From contig JBOEHK010000005.1 of the NCBI GenBank assembly GCA_050633885.1, forward strand, positions 818,541-882,540: a DNA stretch of 64,000 nt, read 5' to 3'. Each line of letters begins with the position of its first letter. Within the stretch, counting starts at the first letter, position 1. The position numbers and the translations under genes are program-made. Positions 35,212 through 43,380 of the stretch are shown piece by piece. Under the pieces are notes generated by a model that did not search any database, was not told the origin of the DNA, and was given only the letters and a program-made list of their open reading frames with translations. Source of the stretch: JAWSVE01 sp050633885. Lineage in GTDB: Bacteria; Pseudomonadota; Gammaproteobacteria; Pseudomonadales; Cellvibrionaceae.

Positions 35212-37799
35212 TGTCTAAAGAAAATAGCAATCAAGAATTAACAGTTCCTCTCGTTTCAAGCATGTCTGGTCGTCCTAAACCGCCAAAGCCGCGCACTGTG
35301 CTGGAAATGATGCCATCGGAAACTATTGGTGACTACGCTTTAGCAGAAGCAAATTACAGCAAGCCGCATGAACCTCAGAATCATGAAAGCTATTGGCCGG
35401 ACAAAAGTGCAGAGTCACAGCAAGAAAAACTGAATGAAGCAGATACTTGTCGGAAGTATGTTACTCCTAAGCTTGTTGAGGCAGGTTGGGATAACACCCC
35501 TCATCAAATAAGGGAACAGCATCAGCTTACTGATGGGCGAATTACTGTTAGAGGAGATAAAACCTCTCGCGGTGAGCAATATAGGGCAGATTACCTGCTT
35601 AGATACAACCGAGACTTTCCTATTGCCGTTGTGGAGGCTAAGCCCGAATCAGCTCCTGTAGGTAAAGGAATGCAACAAGCCAAAACCTATGCTGAAATCC
35701 TAGGTCTTAAGTTCGCATATGCAACCAACGGTCATGAAATTCTAGAATTCGATTTTCTGACGGGGATTGAGCAGGTCGTCAGTGATTATCCAACCCCTGA
35801 AGAATTGATTACGCGTCTTGGAAGCGGCGAAGGTTTGGATACTGAAGCTACCGATAGGCTTCTGAGTGCTTATCATCATGCCCCTGGAGGGTTTTCACCG
35901 AGATACTACCAGCAGATAGCTATCAACCGTACCGTACTTTCTATTTTGCAGGGAAAGAAGCGCAATCTAATCACGATGGCTACTGGTACCGGAAAAACGA
36001 TTGTAGCTTTTCAAATTTGCTGGAAGTTATGGAATTCCAAGTGGAATAGTTCAGGTGAGTACAGAAAGCCCAGAATTTTGTTCTTGGCTGACCGAAATGT
36101 ACTGGTTGATGACCCAAAAGATAAGACGTTTACTCCTTTCGGTGATGCTCGGCATAAGATTGAAGGTGGCAAGATTACAAAAAGTCGAGAGATGTACTTT
36201 GCTATTTATCAATCCATTGCTAAGGATAAGAACCGACCAGGCTTATATAGAGAATTCTCTCCTGACTTTTTCGATCTGATCATCGTAGACGAGTGTCATC
36301 GTGGGAGTGCCAGAGATGATAGTAACTGGAGAGAGATTCTTGAGTATTTTGAGCCCGCTTATCAGGTCGGAATGACAGCAACTCCCCTTCGTGAAGATAA
36401 CCGTGATACATATAGGTACTTTGAAAATCCGCTCTATACATACAGCCTAGCTCAAGGAATTGAAGACGGTTTCCTTGCTCCATATCGTGTGCATCGCGTA
36501 ATTACTCAAGTAGATGCTACGGGTTGGAGGCCTACCAAGGGAGAGTTAGATCGTTATGGTCGTGAAATCCCAGACGAAGAGTATGGAACAAAAGACTTTG
36601 AGCGAAAAGTTGTCCTGAAAGCCCGGACGGAGACGATCGCCAAGCATATTACAGATTTTCTTAAAAGAACCGACAGGTTCGCAAAGACAATTGTTTTCTG
36701 CGTAGACCAATCTCACGCTGACGATATGCGCCGAGCTTTGAATAACCTGAACAGCGATTTAGTCAAAAAGTATCAGGACTATGTTGCTCGGGTGACGTCA
36801 GATGAAAAGAAAATTGGTAAAGGTCACCTCAGTCGATTCCAAGAGCTGGAAACAACAACACCGGTAATCTTAACTACTTCGCAGTTACTGACTACTGGCG
36901 TTGATGCACCGACTTGCAAAAATGTCATTTTAGTTCGGGTTGTAAACTCAATGAGTGAGTTCAAGCAGATCATCGGGCGGGGAACCAGGTTACGTGAAGA
37001 TTACGACAAGCTTTGGTTCAGCATTCTGGATTATACGGGGTCAGCGACTCAAAACTTTGCTGACCCAACTTTTGATGGCTTCCCTGACATCGAGGAAGAC
37101 ACCATCATTGATGATGAAGGTAATGAGTTACCTCAAGATGGCGATGATGTACCAGATGGAAGCGGTGATGATACGCTGCCGGATGGGGGAGACACAGGCT
37201 CTGGAGGAGAAATCTCTGAGTCTGAACCAGCACGCTATTATGTTGATGGTGGCATGGTGGATATTTCTACCCATGTTGTTTACGAGTTTGATGCAAGTGG
37301 TAAACAGCTAAAGGTTGTCCAGTTTACCGACTACACAGCAGAAAGCGTGAGAACCTTGTTTTCATCACCTGATGAGCTTCGTGATAGTTGGGCCGATCCG
37401 GTTAAGCGTGAAGACATCATAGCGACGCTGTCCGCTAAGGGCATTGATTTCCTGCATGTGAGCGAGGAGGTTGGAAAGCCCGACGCAGATCCATTTGACT
37501 TGCTTTGTCATTTGGCGTTCGATGCGCCCCTAAGAACCAGGCGCGAGCGTGCAGAATACCTGCGAAAGCAAAATCCCGACTTCTTTGACAAATACGGCCC
37601 TCAGGCCAGAGAGGTGCTAGAGGCGCTCTTAAGCAAGTACCGAGAACACGGACCAACACAATTCAACCTCGCAGAAGTGGTTGATGTTCCACCAATTTCT
37701 GATTTCGGCAATTTGATAGAGATTGCGGGACGATTTGGTGGGCCAAGAGAGATGAAAAGTGCGGTAGACCAGATGCAATCTCTGCTCTACCACTCATAA
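35211..37799 (+). CDS. hsdR: type I restriction endonuclease subunit R
   Basis: An 862-residue motor/nuclease. The PD-ExK nuclease is near residues 120-160 (ADYLLRYNRDFPIAVVEAK). A superfamily 2 translocase follows: MATGTGKTIVA, IIVDECHRG, GMTATPLRED, QIIGRGTRLRED. An acidic, glycine-rich linker (around residues 625-670, DGDDVPDGSGDD) precedes the C-terminal domain for binding HsdM/HsdS. It cleaves unmodified DNA far from the recognition site. Confidence 0.95.
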   Translation: MSKENSNQELTVPLVSSMSGRPKPPKPRTVLEMMPSETIGDYALAEANYSKPHEPQNHESYWPDKSAESQQEKLNEADTCRKYVTPKLVEAGWDNTPHQIREQHQLTDGRITVRGDKTSRGEQYRADYLLRYNRDFPIAVVEAKPESAPVGKGMQQAKTYAEILGLKFAYATNGHEILEFDFLTGIEQVVSDYPTPEELITRLGSGEGLDTEATDRLLSAYHHAPGGFSPRYYQQIAINRTVLSILQGKKRNLITMATGTGKTIVAFQICWKLWNSKWNSSGEYRKPRILFLADRNVLVDDPKDKTFTPFGDARHKIEGGKITKSREMYFAIYQSIAKDKNRPGLYREFSPDFFDLIIVDECHRGSARDDSNWREILEYFEPAYQVGMTATPLREDNRDTYRYFENPLYTYSLAQGIEDGFLAPYRVHRVITQVDATGWRPTKGELDRYGREIPDEEYGTKDFERKVVLKARTETIAKHITDFLKRTDRFAKTIVFCVDQSHADDMRRALNNLNSDLVKKYQDYVARVTSDEKKIGKGHLSRFQELETTTPVILTTSQLLTTGVDAPTCKNVILVRVVNSMSEFKQIIGRGTRLREDYDKLWFSILDYTGSATQNFADPTFDGFPDIEEDTIIDDEGNELPQDGDDVPDGSGDDTLPDGGDTGSGGEISESEPARYYVDGGMVDISTHVVYEFDASGKQLKVVQFTDYTAESVRTLFSSPDELRDSWADPVKREDIIATLSAKGIDFLHVSEEVGKPDADPFDLLCHLAFDAPLRTRRERAEYLRKQNPDFFDKYGPQAREVLEALLSKYREHGPTQFNLAEVVDVPPISDFGNLIEIAGRFGGPREMKSAVDQMQSLLYHS

Positions 37800-37814
37800 G
37801 AATATTGGTAGTAA

Positions 37815-39389
37815 TTGATGACTAAAAAGAAGGCTGCAAAGCCAATGACAACAGCTCAACAACTGGGCTCTATTGTAAAAAGTGCACGTCAGATTATGCG
37901 TAAGGACAAAGGCCTTAACGGTGATCTTGATAGACTTCCTGTGCTTACTTGGGTGATGTTTCTCAAGTTTCTTGATGATTTAGAAAGCCTTAGAGAAGCA
38001 AAGGCTGAGTTAGAGGGGAAAGAGTTCAAAGCCGCAATTGATGCGCCTTACCGTTGGCGTGATTGGGCAGCAAAGGAAGGTGGGATCACTGGAGGTGAAC
38101 TGATCTCTTTTGTCAACAATGACTTTACTGTCAGGCCAGACGGCACGAAAGGCGAGGGTCTGTTCGCTTATTTGAGAGAGTTACAGGGCGAAAATGGCCA
38201 GATGGATCGTCGTGACGTGATTGCGACGGTCTTCAGCGGATTACACAACAGGATGCTTAATGGCTACCTGTTGCGAGATGTGATCGATAAGGTCAATGGT
38301 ATTCATTTCAACTCCTCTGAGGAAATGCACACCCTTAGCCGCCTGTACGAAACCATGTTGCGAGAGATGCGTGATGCAGCAGGTGACTCTGGTGAGTTCT
38401 ATACACCACGACCAGTGGTTCGTTTCATGGTCGAAGTCACTAAGCCTCAGCTGGGCGAGAGTGTGCTGGATCCTGCATGTGGCACCGGTGGCTTCTTGGT
38501 TGAAGCGTTGTCTTACCTGGAAGGCCAGTGTGCGACCGTAGAAGATCGCGCGATGCTGCAAGGCTCAAGCTTATATGGTGGCGAACCCAAACCTCTCCCC
38601 TATTTGCTTGTTCAGATGAACCTGTTGTTGCATGGACTGGAATACCCTCAAATTGACTCGGGTAACAGTCTTCGCTTCCCCCTGCGTGAAATCGGCGACA
38701 AAGACCGCGTTGACGTGATCCTGACTAACCCACCGTTTGGTGGCGAGGAAGAGAAAGGGATATTGGGGAACTTCCCTGATGACATGCAAACAGCTGAAAC
38801 TGCACTTTTGTTTCTTCAGCTTATTATGCGCAAGCTTAAAAGGCCTGGTAAAGGATCTGATTGTGGAGGCCGAGCGGCAGTTGTTGTACCTAATGGTACG
38901 TTATTTAGTGATGGCATTGGTGCGCGGATCAAAGAAGAACTACTTAAAAACTTCAACCTTCACACAATTGTTCGATTGCCAGATGGTGTTTTTGCACCTT
39001 ATACCGATATCCCGGCCAACTTACTGTTCTTTGATAGAAGTGGACCAACCGACGAAATCTGGTATTACGATATTCCCACTCCAGATGGGCGCAAAAAATA
39101 TACGAAAACTAAACCGATGGAATTTGGTGAGTTTGCTGATTGCATGGCATGGTGGGAGAGAAGGCACGAAAACACTTTCGCTTGGAAAGTTTCAGCAAGC
39201 GAAATTTTGAAATATGACGAAGATGGTACGTTGTTTGCCGCTAATTTGGACTTAAAAAATCCAAACAGCCTGGAAGCACTAGAACATCGTCCGCCTCTGG
39301 AGCTGCTAGAAAGCATAGCTAAGAAAGAAAAGCAGATATTTTCGATATTGGATGGGCTAAAAGAGCAACTTTCTGGAGGTCATGAGTGA
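37815..39389 (+). CDS. hsdM: type I modification methyltransferase subunit M
   Basis: A 524-residue N6-adenine methyltransferase. SAM motif I is LDPACGTGGFLVEAL and catalytic motif IV is VILTNPPFGGEE. The N-terminal helical domain typical of HsdM is present. It forms the M2S1 complex with HsdS and protects self DNA. The C-terminal region with KYTKTKPMEFGEF appears normal. It overlaps hsdS. Confidence 0.96.
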   Translation: MMTKKKAAKPMTTAQQLGSIVKSARQIMRKDKGLNGDLDRLPVLTWVMFLKFLDDLESLREAKAELEGKEFKAAIDAPYRWRDWAAKEGGITGGELISFVNNDFTVRPDGTKGEGLFAYLRELQGENGQMDRRDVIATVFSGLHNRMLNGYLLRDVIDKVNGIHFNSSEEMHTLSRLYETMLREMRDAAGDSGEFYTPRPVVRFMVEVTKPQLGESVLDPACGTGGFLVEALSYLEGQCATVEDRAMLQGSSLYGGEPKPLPYLLVQMNLLLHGLEYPQIDSGNSLRFPLREIGDKDRVDVILTNPPFGGEEEKGILGNFPDDMQTAETALLFLQLIMRKLKRPGKGSDCGGRAAVVVPNGTLFSDGIGARIKEELLKNFNLHTIVRLPDGVFAPYTDIPANLLFFDRSGPTDEIWYYDIPTPDGRKKYTKTKPMEFGEFADCMAWWERRHENTFAWKVSASEILKYDEDGTLFAANLDLKNPNSLEALEHRPPLELLESIAKKEKQIFSILDGLKEQLSGGHE

Positions 39390-40540
39390 ACAGTCAGTGG
39401 CCACTGGTTAGACTCGGTGATTTACTTTCAAGCAGTAAGTATGCAGCAGATATCTTGCCTGATGAGGAATATAAAGAGGTAACGGTCAGGCTTTGGGGCA
39501 AAGGCGTGAATCTGCGAGGCGTTAAACTCGGTAGTGAAATTGGCACTGGCAAGCGTTTCTACGTGTCTCCAGGTCAATTCATTCTGTCTAAAATTGATGC
39601 TAGGCACGGAGCATTTGGGGTCATTCCTGAAGAACTTGATGGAGCGGTAATCACTAGCGATTTTCCTTTGTTCGAAGCTGATCCCAAAAGACTCGATGTT
39701 GAGTATCTGAATTGGCTAAGCAAGACGCCTTGGTTTGTTGATGCTTGCAAAAAGGTGAGCGAAGGTACGACTAACAGAGTTCGCCTGAAAGAAAAACAAT
39801 TCTTAGGAATTGAGATTCGTCTGCCAGAACTAGCAGAGCAGCGTCAAATAGTAAAAAAAATTGAATCGATTCGGACTCAGGTCAATGAGGTAACTTCCCT
39901 AAGAAAAGGTGTTCTCACAGAAGCGCAGGCACTTCTACAGAGTGCTTTCCAGAATTTGATTGATGATGTTCAGTATCTTCCAATGTCTCAGGTGTTACCG
40001 ATTATTCGCCGAAAAGTTAGTGTTAACTTCGATGGTGAGTATCCAGAACTGGGTGTTAGGTCCTTTGGAAAGGGTACTTTTCATAAGCCAGCCTTGAATG
40101 GTGTAGATGTTGGTTCGAAGAAGCTATATCACATTGAGCCAAATGACTTGGTCTTAAGTAATGTTTTTGCTTGGGAAGGTGCGATAGCGGTTGCTCAACC
40201 AACGGATACTGGCAGAGTTGGTTCACATCGATTTATCACATGTGTTCCAGAGGAAGGGGTGGTTACATCTGATTTCATTTGCTTCTATTTATTAACGCAA
40301 GAAGGTATTGAAAAAGTCAGGGAAGCTTCTCCAGGTGGAGCTGGGAGAAATAGAACTCTCGGCTTGAAGAAGTTGGAAAAAATTGAAGTTCCAATTCCAG
40401 ACTTTGGCAAACAGCTCTGGTTTAATCAACTACAGCAAAAAGTAGCTGACATTAAGCAAGCTCAATTATCAAACGCTGTTGAGTTAGAAGCTTTGATGCC
40501 GTCAATTTTAGATAAGGCTTTTAGGGGAGAGCTAGTGTAA
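39386..40540 (+). CDS. hsdS: type I specificity subunit S
   Basis: A 384-residue protein with two target-recognition domains separated by a conserved helical spacer (EQRQIVKKIESIRTQ) and a shorter second helical end (FRGELV). It sets the two half-sites of the recognition sequence. GTG 39386 overlaps the hsdM stop, with GGAGG 7 bases upstream. The DNA sequence recognised cannot be read from the protein. Confidence 0.92.
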   Translation: MNSQWPLVRLGDLLSSSKYAADILPDEEYKEVTVRLWGKGVNLRGVKLGSEIGTGKRFYVSPGQFILSKIDARHGAFGVIPEELDGAVITSDFPLFEADPKRLDVEYLNWLSKTPWFVDACKKVSEGTTNRVRLKEKQFLGIEIRLPELAEQRQIVKKIESIRTQVNEVTSLRKGVLTEAQALLQSAFQNLIDDVQYLPMSQVLPIIRRKVSVNFDGEYPELGVRSFGKGTFHKPALNGVDVGSKKLYHIEPNDLVLSNVFAWEGAIAVAQPTDTGRVGSHRFITCVPEEGVVTSDFICFYLLTQEGIEKVREASPGGAGRNRTLGLKKLEKIEVPIPDFGKQLWFNQLQQKVADIKQAQLSNAVELEALMPSILDKAFRGELV

Positions 40541-40850
40541 TGGCTATGACACTTCCACATTGTAATACGACGTCAGTTCAGTGCCGGTTACTGCTCTTGG
40601 CGAAGTAGAACTTGAACTGTATAAGCTGTTTTCAGATGATTATGCATTCAAGCCCTCGTGGAAGTAGAGTATTCAGCGTATTGTAGACTGGTAGATTTTT
40701 ACGGCTTGGCGATAAAGGTAAATCTTGAAGTAACTGTGAGTATCTTGTTTGGGTTGGAAGTATGGGCTTCTGCAACATTGAAATGTGTTATGGAGGTGCT
40801 TATGAAAGATTCATTCGTTAAATCATGCGTATGGTGCGGGGTGGCATTTC
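40541..40850 (+). pseudogene. degraded coding scraps between hsdS and the tRNA-like element
   Basis: One frame (ending at a TAG near 40667) reads ALGEVELELYKLFSDDYAFK, clearly protein-like but without a start. Further on, GGAGG followed by ATG 40802 would give a 30-residue peptide with CVWCG, like the first half of a zinc-ribbon. Neither is complete. The region is best read as remnants left by recombination. Confidence 0.35.
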
Positions 40851-40959
40851 TGCGAGGCCATAGTGGGACACTTCCAATCCGGATGAGGGATTAGCGGATA
40901 CAAATGGGTTTCCTGGCTGGGAGAAATGTAGAGAGGTGCAAGTCCTCTCCCTCGCACCA
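40851..40959 (+). ncRNA. tRNA-like structured element ending in CCA
   Basis: A 7-bp outer stem, TGCGAGG 40851-40857 with CCTCGCA 40950-40956, is followed directly by CCA. Next to it is a T-arm-like hairpin, GAGAGG-TGCAAGT-CCTCTC at 40931-40949, with a 7-base loop. Two further hairpins fit a cloverleaf: AGTG-GGA-CACT (40862-40872) and AATCC-GGATGAG-GGATT (40876-40892, 5-bp stem and 7-base loop). A long variable arm (TACA...TGTA at 40899-40930) completes it. The loop lacks U33 and there is no normal box A, so it is not a standard tRNA. The 3' part resembles the end of tRNA-Leu (…CCCTCGCACCA). It could therefore also be an integrase attachment scar. Confidence 0.45.
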
Positions 40960-40967
40960 GATATTTT

Positions 40968-40990
40968 GTGAGCGCGTTGGAGGCGCTCAC
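40968..40990 (+). promoter_or_regulatory. perfect 8-bp hairpin between the tRNA-like element and the GHKL gene
   Basis: GTGAGCGC and GCGCTCAC around a GTTGGAG loop, 23 bases before the start codon at 41014. It is GC-rich, with no T-run after it. It could be the 3' boundary of the structured RNA, or a leader hairpin controlling the gene. Confidence 0.55.
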
Positions 40991-41013
40991 TCGGTTGACT
41001 GAAGCGATAGGCA

Positions 41014-42132
41014 ATGAAGCAGAAGATTGAACAGGTTCTGAGCACGACGCCCGGATTAAAAGGGCGTCAGATAGCCAATAAGCTGGGCTTGGACAAAAGG
41101 GATGTGAATTCGTATTTGAGCAAGCAGGATGGTCATTTTTTCAAGGATGATAAACATTGCTGGTTTATTGTTCAAAAAGAACTGATGAAAATTCACCTTG
41201 ATGGTGAAACCTGGATAGACGGTTTGGCCTTGGATCGTTCAATCGCCCATGCCGGATCGCCACTGGAGTCAGCCTGTTCCTCTATCCATTTCATTGTGCC
41301 CGAGGGCTGTAAAATATTTCTAGACGCGGAAGCGCGGTTGCTCGCATATTCAAATCAATGCATTCATATCGGAAAGAGCGTTGTAATTGATTTTAATGAT
41401 TGCCTGGATACGCTTAGTTGGTTCGATAGAAATGGCTTTTTTGAAATGTTGCACAAGGATGTTGTAGTTAAGCCCAATCGTCCGATGTTTTCTAGCGCGG
41501 AGTTGTTTAAGGGTAATAGTGAAGCCGTTTATGAGTTCGGTGAAGTTGACCCTCAGGATCTCGATGAGGATATTCCCCAGCGATTAAAGCATAGCTTTGT
41601 GAGCTATGCTGGCGAGCAATATTCGCAGCCAGCCTTTACTGTTTTATCCGAATTATTTGGTAATGTTCGAGATCACTCTGAATCCCCGATACCTGGATAT
41701 ATAGCGCTTCAGCACTATAAGGGTTTTAAAGGGCGAGGAGGCTATGGCGGAGTTAAACCTCATATTCAAACCATTGTTTCTGATAGTGGGCGCGGGATTA
41801 CGGGAACACTAAAGCCGGTACTTCAGACGCGATACCCCGAGATTTTCAGCATGTTCGATTTCTCTGATCCAAAGTCTGATCCATTACTCGTGCTTGAGGT
41901 TTTTAAGAGAGGACGGATATCTCAATCAAGTGATGAGGGGCGCGGCTTGGGGTTAAAACGAAGCGGTGATGTGGCTGCTTCTTATGACGCAGTAATCTTT
42001 GTGAGAGAAGATGACTTTGAACTCAAGCTTACCTATAAATCCGGGAAATTGTACAAGACGGATTACGAATTGGATCTACCAAAACTGATGGGAACGCATA
42101 TTTGTTTTGACTTCATTCTTGCGAATGACTAA
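41014..42132 (+). CDS. wHTH-STAS-like-GHKL ATPase (standalone histidine-kinase-type ATPase)
   Basis: A 372-residue protein. Residues 1-54 look like a winged helix (GLKGRQIANKLGLDKRDVNSYLSK). Residues 90-150 resemble a STAS-like fold (VVIDFNDCLDTLSWFDRNGFFEML). The C-terminal half is a GHKL ATP-binding domain: N-box ELFGNVRDHS (213-222), G1 DSGRGI (257-262), G2 GRGLGL (309-314). There is no phospho-acceptor histidine domain, so it resembles anti-sigma kinases such as SpoIIAB more than sensor kinases. It is followed after 22 bases by a STAS-like/wHTH protein and then by CBASS. A partner-switching regulator or a defence sensor is inferred. Confidence 0.75.
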   Translation: MKQKIEQVLSTTPGLKGRQIANKLGLDKRDVNSYLSKQDGHFFKDDKHCWFIVQKELMKIHLDGETWIDGLALDRSIAHAGSPLESACSSIHFIVPEGCKIFLDAEARLLAYSNQCIHIGKSVVIDFNDCLDTLSWFDRNGFFEMLHKDVVVKPNRPMFSSAELFKGNSEAVYEFGEVDPQDLDEDIPQRLKHSFVSYAGEQYSQPAFTVLSELFGNVRDHSESPIPGYIALQHYKGFKGRGGYGGVKPHIQTIVSDSGRGITGTLKPVLQTRYPEIFSMFDFSDPKSDPLLVLEVFKRGRISQSSDEGRGLGLKRSGDVAASYDAVIFVREDDFELKLTYKSGKLYKTDYELDLPKLMGTHICFDFILAND

Positions 42133-42154
42133 AAGGTCTGATTAAATTAAGAAG

Positions 42155-42703
42155 ATGAACCAGAAAGTGATTCCTATGCGCCTTCGCGACTTTACTAAAG
42201 ACGATCATCCCTTTGGAAACAAGCAAGGGAGAGAAACGCTTTCGCTCCTTTCTGATTATGTCGATGATATTCCTTCGGATATCTTCGAAATTTCTATAGA
42301 AGGCATTGAAGCAACCGATGCTTCTTTTCCAAGAGAGAGCGTGATCTCACTGGCCAAACTTTGTAAAGGCGAGAAGGGGTTTTATCTGAGTGGTGCATTC
42401 ACCAAAGACCTTCTTGATAACTGGCACTATGCCGCAATAGCCAAAGATCAACCTCTTATTCTTAAAACCGACGATGGATACTCGGTTATCGGCCCGGCTC
42501 TAAGCAAAGGGGCGAAGGAGCTACTCGACTTCATTATGAATGAGGGAGAAGTTACCACATCCAAGGTCGTCCAGATATTTGGTGGCTCAGCCCAAAATGC
42601 GAGTGCCAAGCTCAAAAAACTGTATGCTACCGGCTTGATATTGGGCAGTAAGGCCGTTGCAGAGTCTGGCGGTCTGGAATTTGTATACAGAGCAATCAAG
42701 TAA
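42155..42703 (+). CDS. STAS-like (DUF4325-type) protein with C-terminal winged helix
   Basis: A 182-residue protein. The first 110 residues match the STAS-like domain found next to GHKL ATPases: EGIEATDASFPRESVISLAKL and GFYLSGAFTKDLLDNW. Residues 118-182 look like a winged helix (KELLDFIMNEGEVTTSKVVQIFGGSAQNASAKLKKL). In spore and stress regulation a STAS protein is the phosphorylation target of a GHKL kinase; the serine in DASF is a candidate site. A later in-frame ATG at 42176 is possible as start. It may bind the repeats at 42704-42800. Confidence 0.72.
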   Translation: MNQKVIPMRLRDFTKDDHPFGNKQGRETLSLLSDYVDDIPSDIFEISIEGIEATDASFPRESVISLAKLCKGEKGFYLSGAFTKDLLDNWHYAAIAKDQPLILKTDDGYSVIGPALSKGAKELLDFIMNEGEVTTSKVVQIFGGSAQNASAKLKKLYATGLILGSKAVAESGGLEFVYRAIK

Positions 42704-42705
42704 TT

Positions 42706-42748
42706 CTGTTAAAACAGGTTGACTTTAACAGATTTGATCGGGTATTCT
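42706..42748 (+). promoter_or_regulatory. promoter and operator-like repeats before the CBASS operon
   Basis: TTGACT (42719-42724) and TATTCT (42743-42748) with an 18-base spacer form a good sigma-70 promoter. CTGTT-AA-AACAG (42706-42717) abuts the -35. TTTAACAG lies in the spacer, and CTTAACAG and TTAAACAG follow at about 42760 and 42790. Repeated (T)TAA(A)CAG units suggest a regulator site. A small GGCT-TAAC-AGCC hairpin with T6 at about 42759-42776 could attenuate. Confidence 0.55.
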
Positions 42749-42827
42749 CTGATTCATGGGCTTAACAGCCTTTTTTATTGGTATCTGGTTAAACAGATTA
42801 AGTTGAGCAGAACAAAAGGAAATGCAC

Positions 42828-43001
42828 ATGGCTAAAAATCCCCCAGTGGGAGACGGACACCGCAAAGGAGCGGTTAAAGATCGGTCTCAAACACAAACGC
42901 CCTCAGGGCATTATGTGAAGCGTGATACGTCCACAGGCAGGTTTATGGATGTGAAAACGACTGATAAGACGCCGTTCAAGGGCGTTCGCAAGGAGAAGTA
43001 A
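42828..43001 (+). CDS. small basic protein at the head of the CBASS operon
   Basis: A 57-residue basic, hydrophilic protein (begins MAKNPPVGDGHRKGAVKDRS, ends KGVRKEK). AAAGGAAAT lies before the ATG, and the stop is one base from the next start, so it is part of the operon. The middle PSGHYVKRDTSTGRFMDVK looks like a conserved short domain. I recall similar small ORFs leading such operons, but their function is unknown. Confidence 0.65.
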   Translation: MAKNPPVGDGHRKGAVKDRSQTQTPSGHYVKRDTSTGRFMDVKTTDKTPFKGVRKEK

Positions 43002-43002
43002 C

Positions 43003-43365
43003 ATGGCCAATGGAGCTGATCATATTGCGGCAGGTGCATTAACCGGGGTAGCGATGGCGTGCTATGGGCAGAGCCAGGGTGAGAATGTAAGCCCGTTGCT
43101 GGTCATTGGTGCCAGCACGGTTTTTTCCAAGTTGCCCGATTGGATAGAGCCAGCCACGAATCCGCATCACCGCCAGTTTTTCCACAGTATCAGTTTTTTG
43201 GCGGTGTTAGGTTGTGGCTTGAAAAAGACCTATGACTGGAAGCCTGAAGATAAAGGGGGCCAGATTTTGCGCTTTTTAACCTTATGCGCAGGGGCTGGTT
43301 ATATCAGCCATTTAGTGCTTGATTGTCTGACACCTCGATCACTGCCATTGATCGGTAAAGTGTAG
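43003..43365 (+). CDS. YdjM-like membrane-bound metal-dependent hydrolase
   Basis: A 120-residue protein with a DHIAAGALTG start, an NPHHRQFFHS cluster and SHLVLDCLTPRSLP. This pattern of histidines and aspartate with hydrophobic helices is that of the LexA-regulated YdjM family of putative inner-membrane hydrolases. It starts one base after the preceding stop. Its substrate and its part in defence are unknown. Confidence 0.72.
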   Translation: MANGADHIAAGALTGVAMACYGQSQGENVSPLLVIGASTVFSKLPDWIEPATNPHHRQFFHSISFLAVLGCGLKKTYDWKPEDKGGQILRFLTLCAGAGYISHLVLDCLTPRSLPLIGKV

Positions 43366-43380
43366 GGGGGAGAATAAGTC

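Noticed and set aside
40851..40959. A normal functional tRNA gene
   Set aside because: Length of 109 bases, no box A, D-loop of three bases and no U before the anticodon position; therefore reported only as tRNA-like.
40541..41013. Retron or diversity-generating element
   Set aside because: No reverse transcriptase gene occurs in the window, so the structured sequence cannot be assigned to a retron.
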